NCBI GenBank assembly: GCA_023666835.1
Contig: JAMPBJ010000002.1
Coordinates: 62,001-126,000 of the forward strand
Length of the DNA stretch: 64,000 nt
Origin: Bacteroides sp.
GTDB lineage: Bacteria > Bacteroidota > Bacteroidia > Bacteroidales > Muribaculaceae
Reading direction: 5' to 3'
Shown: piece after piece, positions 61,740-64,000 of the stretch
How the letters are laid out: every line of letters starts with the position of its first letter
Numbering within the stretch: the stretch's first letter is position 1
Program-made: the position numbers and the translations under genes
Notes under the pieces: generated by a model
Told to the model about the DNA's origin: nothing
What the model saw: only the letters and a program-made list of their open reading frames with translations
Database searches by the model: none

Positions 61740-64000
61740 ATGTATAAGCTGCTGTCACTCCCACAAAATATTGTCGATTCGTTCCGAAAACTCGATCCGG
61801 CTTTCGCCTCCCCTGAATGGTTTGCCACCGCTGATCCTGTCGATTGTCGCTTGGGTTCGGGTGGGGGCACCACCTGGCTTCTCAACCAATGGGAGAAGAC
61901 GAATCCTGATGCCGACCGATCGGAAAAACGTATCATCATTCACGGAGGTGGACAGGGACGCCGGCTTCCGGCCTATGCTTCGAGTGGCAAATTATTGACG
62001 CCGATACCGGTGCTCCGCTGGGCCACCGGACAGCATCTTGACCAAAATCTGCTCCAGATGCAGCTGCCGCTTTATGAGTCGATCATGTCGCGCACGGCCT
62101 CCGATCAAAACACTTTGATAGCAAGTGGTGATGTGCTGCTTCGTGCCGGTGAACCCATCAACGAAGTGCCGCAGGCCGATGTGGTGTGCTATGGTATTTG
62201 GGCCGAACCTCACCAGGCATCGCATCATGGAGTTTTCATGCTCCGTCGCGACGATCCCCATCGTCTCGACTACATGCTTCAAAAGCCTGAAGTCGCAACA
62301 CTCAACGACCTTAGCACCACTCATTACTATATGATGGATATTGGTCTTTGGATTCTCAGTGACCGCGCTGTAGAACTGCTCCGACGCCGATCCACCAACC
62401 TGAACAATGGCAAACTGAAACGCTATGATCTCTACTCGGAGTTCGGATGCGCTCTGGGCAACAATCCCACCATCATCGATCCCGAATTGAATTCTCTATC
62501 GGTGGCCGTAGTGGCTCTTCCCAAAGGTGAATTCTACCATTTCGGCACCACACGCGAACTGCTTCAATCGACTCTGTCTCTTCAAAACCGTGTGGTCGAC
62601 CAACGACGGATTCTCCTCAACAAAGCTAAGCCACATCCGTCGATTTTCACTCAAAACGCATTGATCTCCTATACCTTTACGGCTGATAATCGCGATATCT
62701 GGATTGAAAACAGTGTGGTAAGCGATAAATGGCAACTGACCCAATGCAATGTCGTCACCGGTGTGCCCGACAATGATTGGGATCTAATGCTCGTGCCGGG
62801 AGTGTGTCTCGACATTCAGCCTGTGGGCGAAGGATCGGATATGGTGGTTCACGTTTATGGCTACGACGATGCAATGCGTGGCTTGCTGTCTGATGATTCC
62901 ACATTGTTTATGGGGCGTCCGGTTACGCAGTGGTTTGCCGACCGCAAAATTGAAATGCTTCCTGATTGCGACATACAATCCGCTCCTCTGTTTCCCGTCA
63001 CGTCCGACATGCACCAGACAGAGGTTCTGGCAAAATGGATGACCGGCTCCGAAATAACCGATGAAGGACGCGATCTTTGGCTCAAACTTCCACGACTTTC
63101 AGCCGACGAAATCAGTGCCCGCGTTTCTCTTCCACGCATGTTTGCGAGCCGTCGCCGATTCATGGAGCAAAACATATCGACGCTGGCTCGTAACCACGAG
63201 CGAAGCGTGTTCTATCAGCTCGATCTCGATCATCTTTGCCATCTGGCCAACGATATGGACACCCCGTTGCCCGATGTGCTTCCCGATGATGCCAATCTCA
63301 TCAACCGTATGCGCAACCGCATGTTGCGGGCTACGGCTTTGAACCTAAAAGGTGATCCCCGATCTAAAGAAGAGGAGCGACATGCCTTCGAACTTTTGTC
63401 GGGAGGCATTCTTTCAACGCTCGATACTTCGTCGGCTAACCCGCGACTCGACGTCTACCGCGATCAGATCGTGTGGGGTCGAAGCCCGGTGCGCATTGAT
63501 CTTGCCGGAGGCTGGACCGACACGCCCCCATACTCGGTGGTGTGCGGCGGCAATGTGGTCAACACTGCTATCGAACTTAACGGTCAACCACCGCTCCAGG
63601 TGTTTGTGAAATCATGCACCGAACCACACATTATCATACGGTCGATTGATCTTGGAGCATCGGAAACGGTGGTCGACTATGACCAACTGACCGATTACAA
63701 CAAAGTGGGTTCGCCGTTCTCACTCCCCAAAGCAGCGCTGTCGCTTTGTGGATTCGCACCGCAGTTTTGTCCGGAGCGATATCCTTCGCTTCGCGACCAA
63801 CTAAAGGCTTTCGGATCAGGAATAGAGATTACACTGTTGTCGGCCATTCCTGCCGGATCCGGACTCGGCACAAGCTCCATACTGGCCGCTACGGTAATAG
63901 CTGCCTTAGCCGATTTCTGCTCGTTGGCATGGGACACTTCCGAATTGTGCCGACGCACTCTCGCTCTCGAACAGATACTGACCAGCGGTGGCGGTTGGCA
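61740..64000 (+). CDS. fkp: Bifunctional L-fucokinase / GDP-L-fucose pyrophosphorylase, 3' end outside window
   Basis: Open from ATG 61740 to the window edge: 753 codons of an enzyme that is about 950 residues in Bacteroides. The N-terminal pyrophosphorylase part has I-I-H-G-G-G-Q-G-R-R-L-P and T-P-I-P-V-L-R-W. A central beta-helix-like region follows. The C-terminal GHMP kinase domain begins near residue 573 with W-G-R-S-P-V-R-I-D-L-A-G-G-W-T-D-T-P-P and has the ATP loop I-P-A-G-S-G-L-G-T-S-S. It converts salvaged host L-fucose to GDP-fucose, used to fucosylate surface polysaccharides and glycoproteins. Confidence 0.95.
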   Translation, partial: MYKLLSLPQNIVDSFRKLDPAFASPEWFATADPVDCRLGSGGGTTWLLNQWEKTNPDADRSEKRIIIHGGGQGRRLPAYASSGKLLTPIPVLRWATGQHLDQNLLQMQLPLYESIMSRTASDQNTLIASGDVLLRAGEPINEVPQADVVCYGIWAEPHQASHHGVFMLRRDDPHRLDYMLQKPEVATLNDLSTTHYYMMDIGLWILSDRAVELLRRRSTNLNNGKLKRYDLYSEFGCALGNNPTIIDPELNSLSVAVVALPKGEFYHFGTTRELLQSTLSLQNRVVDQRRILLNKAKPHPSIFTQNALISYTFTADNRDIWIENSVVSDKWQLTQCNVVTGVPDNDWDLMLVPGVCLDIQPVGEGSDMVVHVYGYDDAMRGLLSDDSTLFMGRPVTQWFADRKIEMLPDCDIQSAPLFPVTSDMHQTEVLAKWMTGSEITDEGRDLWLKLPRLSADEISARVSLPRMFASRRRFMEQNISTLARNHERSVFYQLDLDHLCHLANDMDTPLPDVLPDDANLINRMRNRMLRATALNLKGDPRSKEEERHAFELLSGGILSTLDTSSANPRLDVYRDQIVWGRSPVRIDLAGGWTDTPPYSVVCGGNVVNTAIELNGQPPLQVFVKSCTEPHIIIRSIDLGASETVVDYDQLTDYNKVGSPFSLPKAALSLCGFAPQFCPERYPSLRDQLKAFGSGIEITLLSAIPAGSGLGTSSILAATVIAALADFCSLAWDTSELCRRTLALEQILTSGGGW

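Noticed and set aside
1..64000. CRISPR array or prophage
   Set aside because: No regularly spaced direct repeats, Cas genes, integrase, capsid or terminase sequences are visible.

Overview
The window comes from a Bacteroidota chromosome, most likely a Bacteroidales gut commensal of the Muribaculaceae/Bacteroidaceae type. The reasons are: promoters of the Bacteroidota form TTTG-N19/20-TAnnTTTG ahead of gyrB, pyrB, rplY, an M16 peptidase and others; a SusB-like GH97 enzyme; a C10 (streptopain-type) protease with a C-terminal domain resembling the type IX sorting domain; a FadL porin; a serine-type sulfatase; and a fused fucokinase/GDP-fucose pyrophosphorylase (Fkp). The family assignment is inference. 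I see no rRNA, tRNA, CRISPR array or prophage.

Layout. 1-4.7 kb: the end of a LytTR regulator, then a four-gene cluster (membrane FHA/zinc ribbon protein, a protein with a TQIL motif and an acidic tail, a zinc ribbon-FHA protein, a membrane PP2C phosphatase) that looks like an uncharacterised phosphothreonine signalling system. 4.7-5.9 kb: a decayed IS5-type element. 6-8.7 kb (minus): DUF4831-like protein and NAD(P)H-hydrate repair enzyme. 8.7-13.1 kb: hpt-adk-proC-proB-proA. 13.2-16.4 kb: LptF/G-type permease and ribBA. 16.4-21.5 kb: a solo IS end, gyrB, rnr, folB. 21.4-23.3 kb: an HMA-AraC regulator and a Cu/Zn-type permease with its own HMA domain. 23.3-32.1 kb (mostly minus): SpoU methyltransferase, carbonic anhydrase, fabD, S4 protein, pth, rplY, small membrane proteins and the C10 protease. 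32.5-39.8 kb: pyrBI, flavin reductase, glyA, sulfatase, lgt, bioD, a 3'-5' exonuclease. 39.8-42.9 kb (minus): NhaC-type antiporter and RecD-like helicase. 43-50.5 kb: bcp with a GH5 enzyme, FadL, a 371-bp MITE, then GH97 and GH65 genes. 50.6-56.5 kb: a tripartite RND efflux pump. 56.6-64 kb: lipoprotein, DcaP-like porin, M16 peptidase and the 5' three quarters of fkp, which runs off the window.

Most genes are housekeeping, in short operons with ATGA-type overlaps. The most interesting parts are the FHA/TQIL/PP2C cluster; a family of mobile-element ends that all carry a palindrome of changing sequence but fixed flanks 71-74 bp from the terminus; a long structured leader or small RNA near 27 kb; the HMA-AraC/permease metal module; and a palindrome immediately upstream of pyrB.
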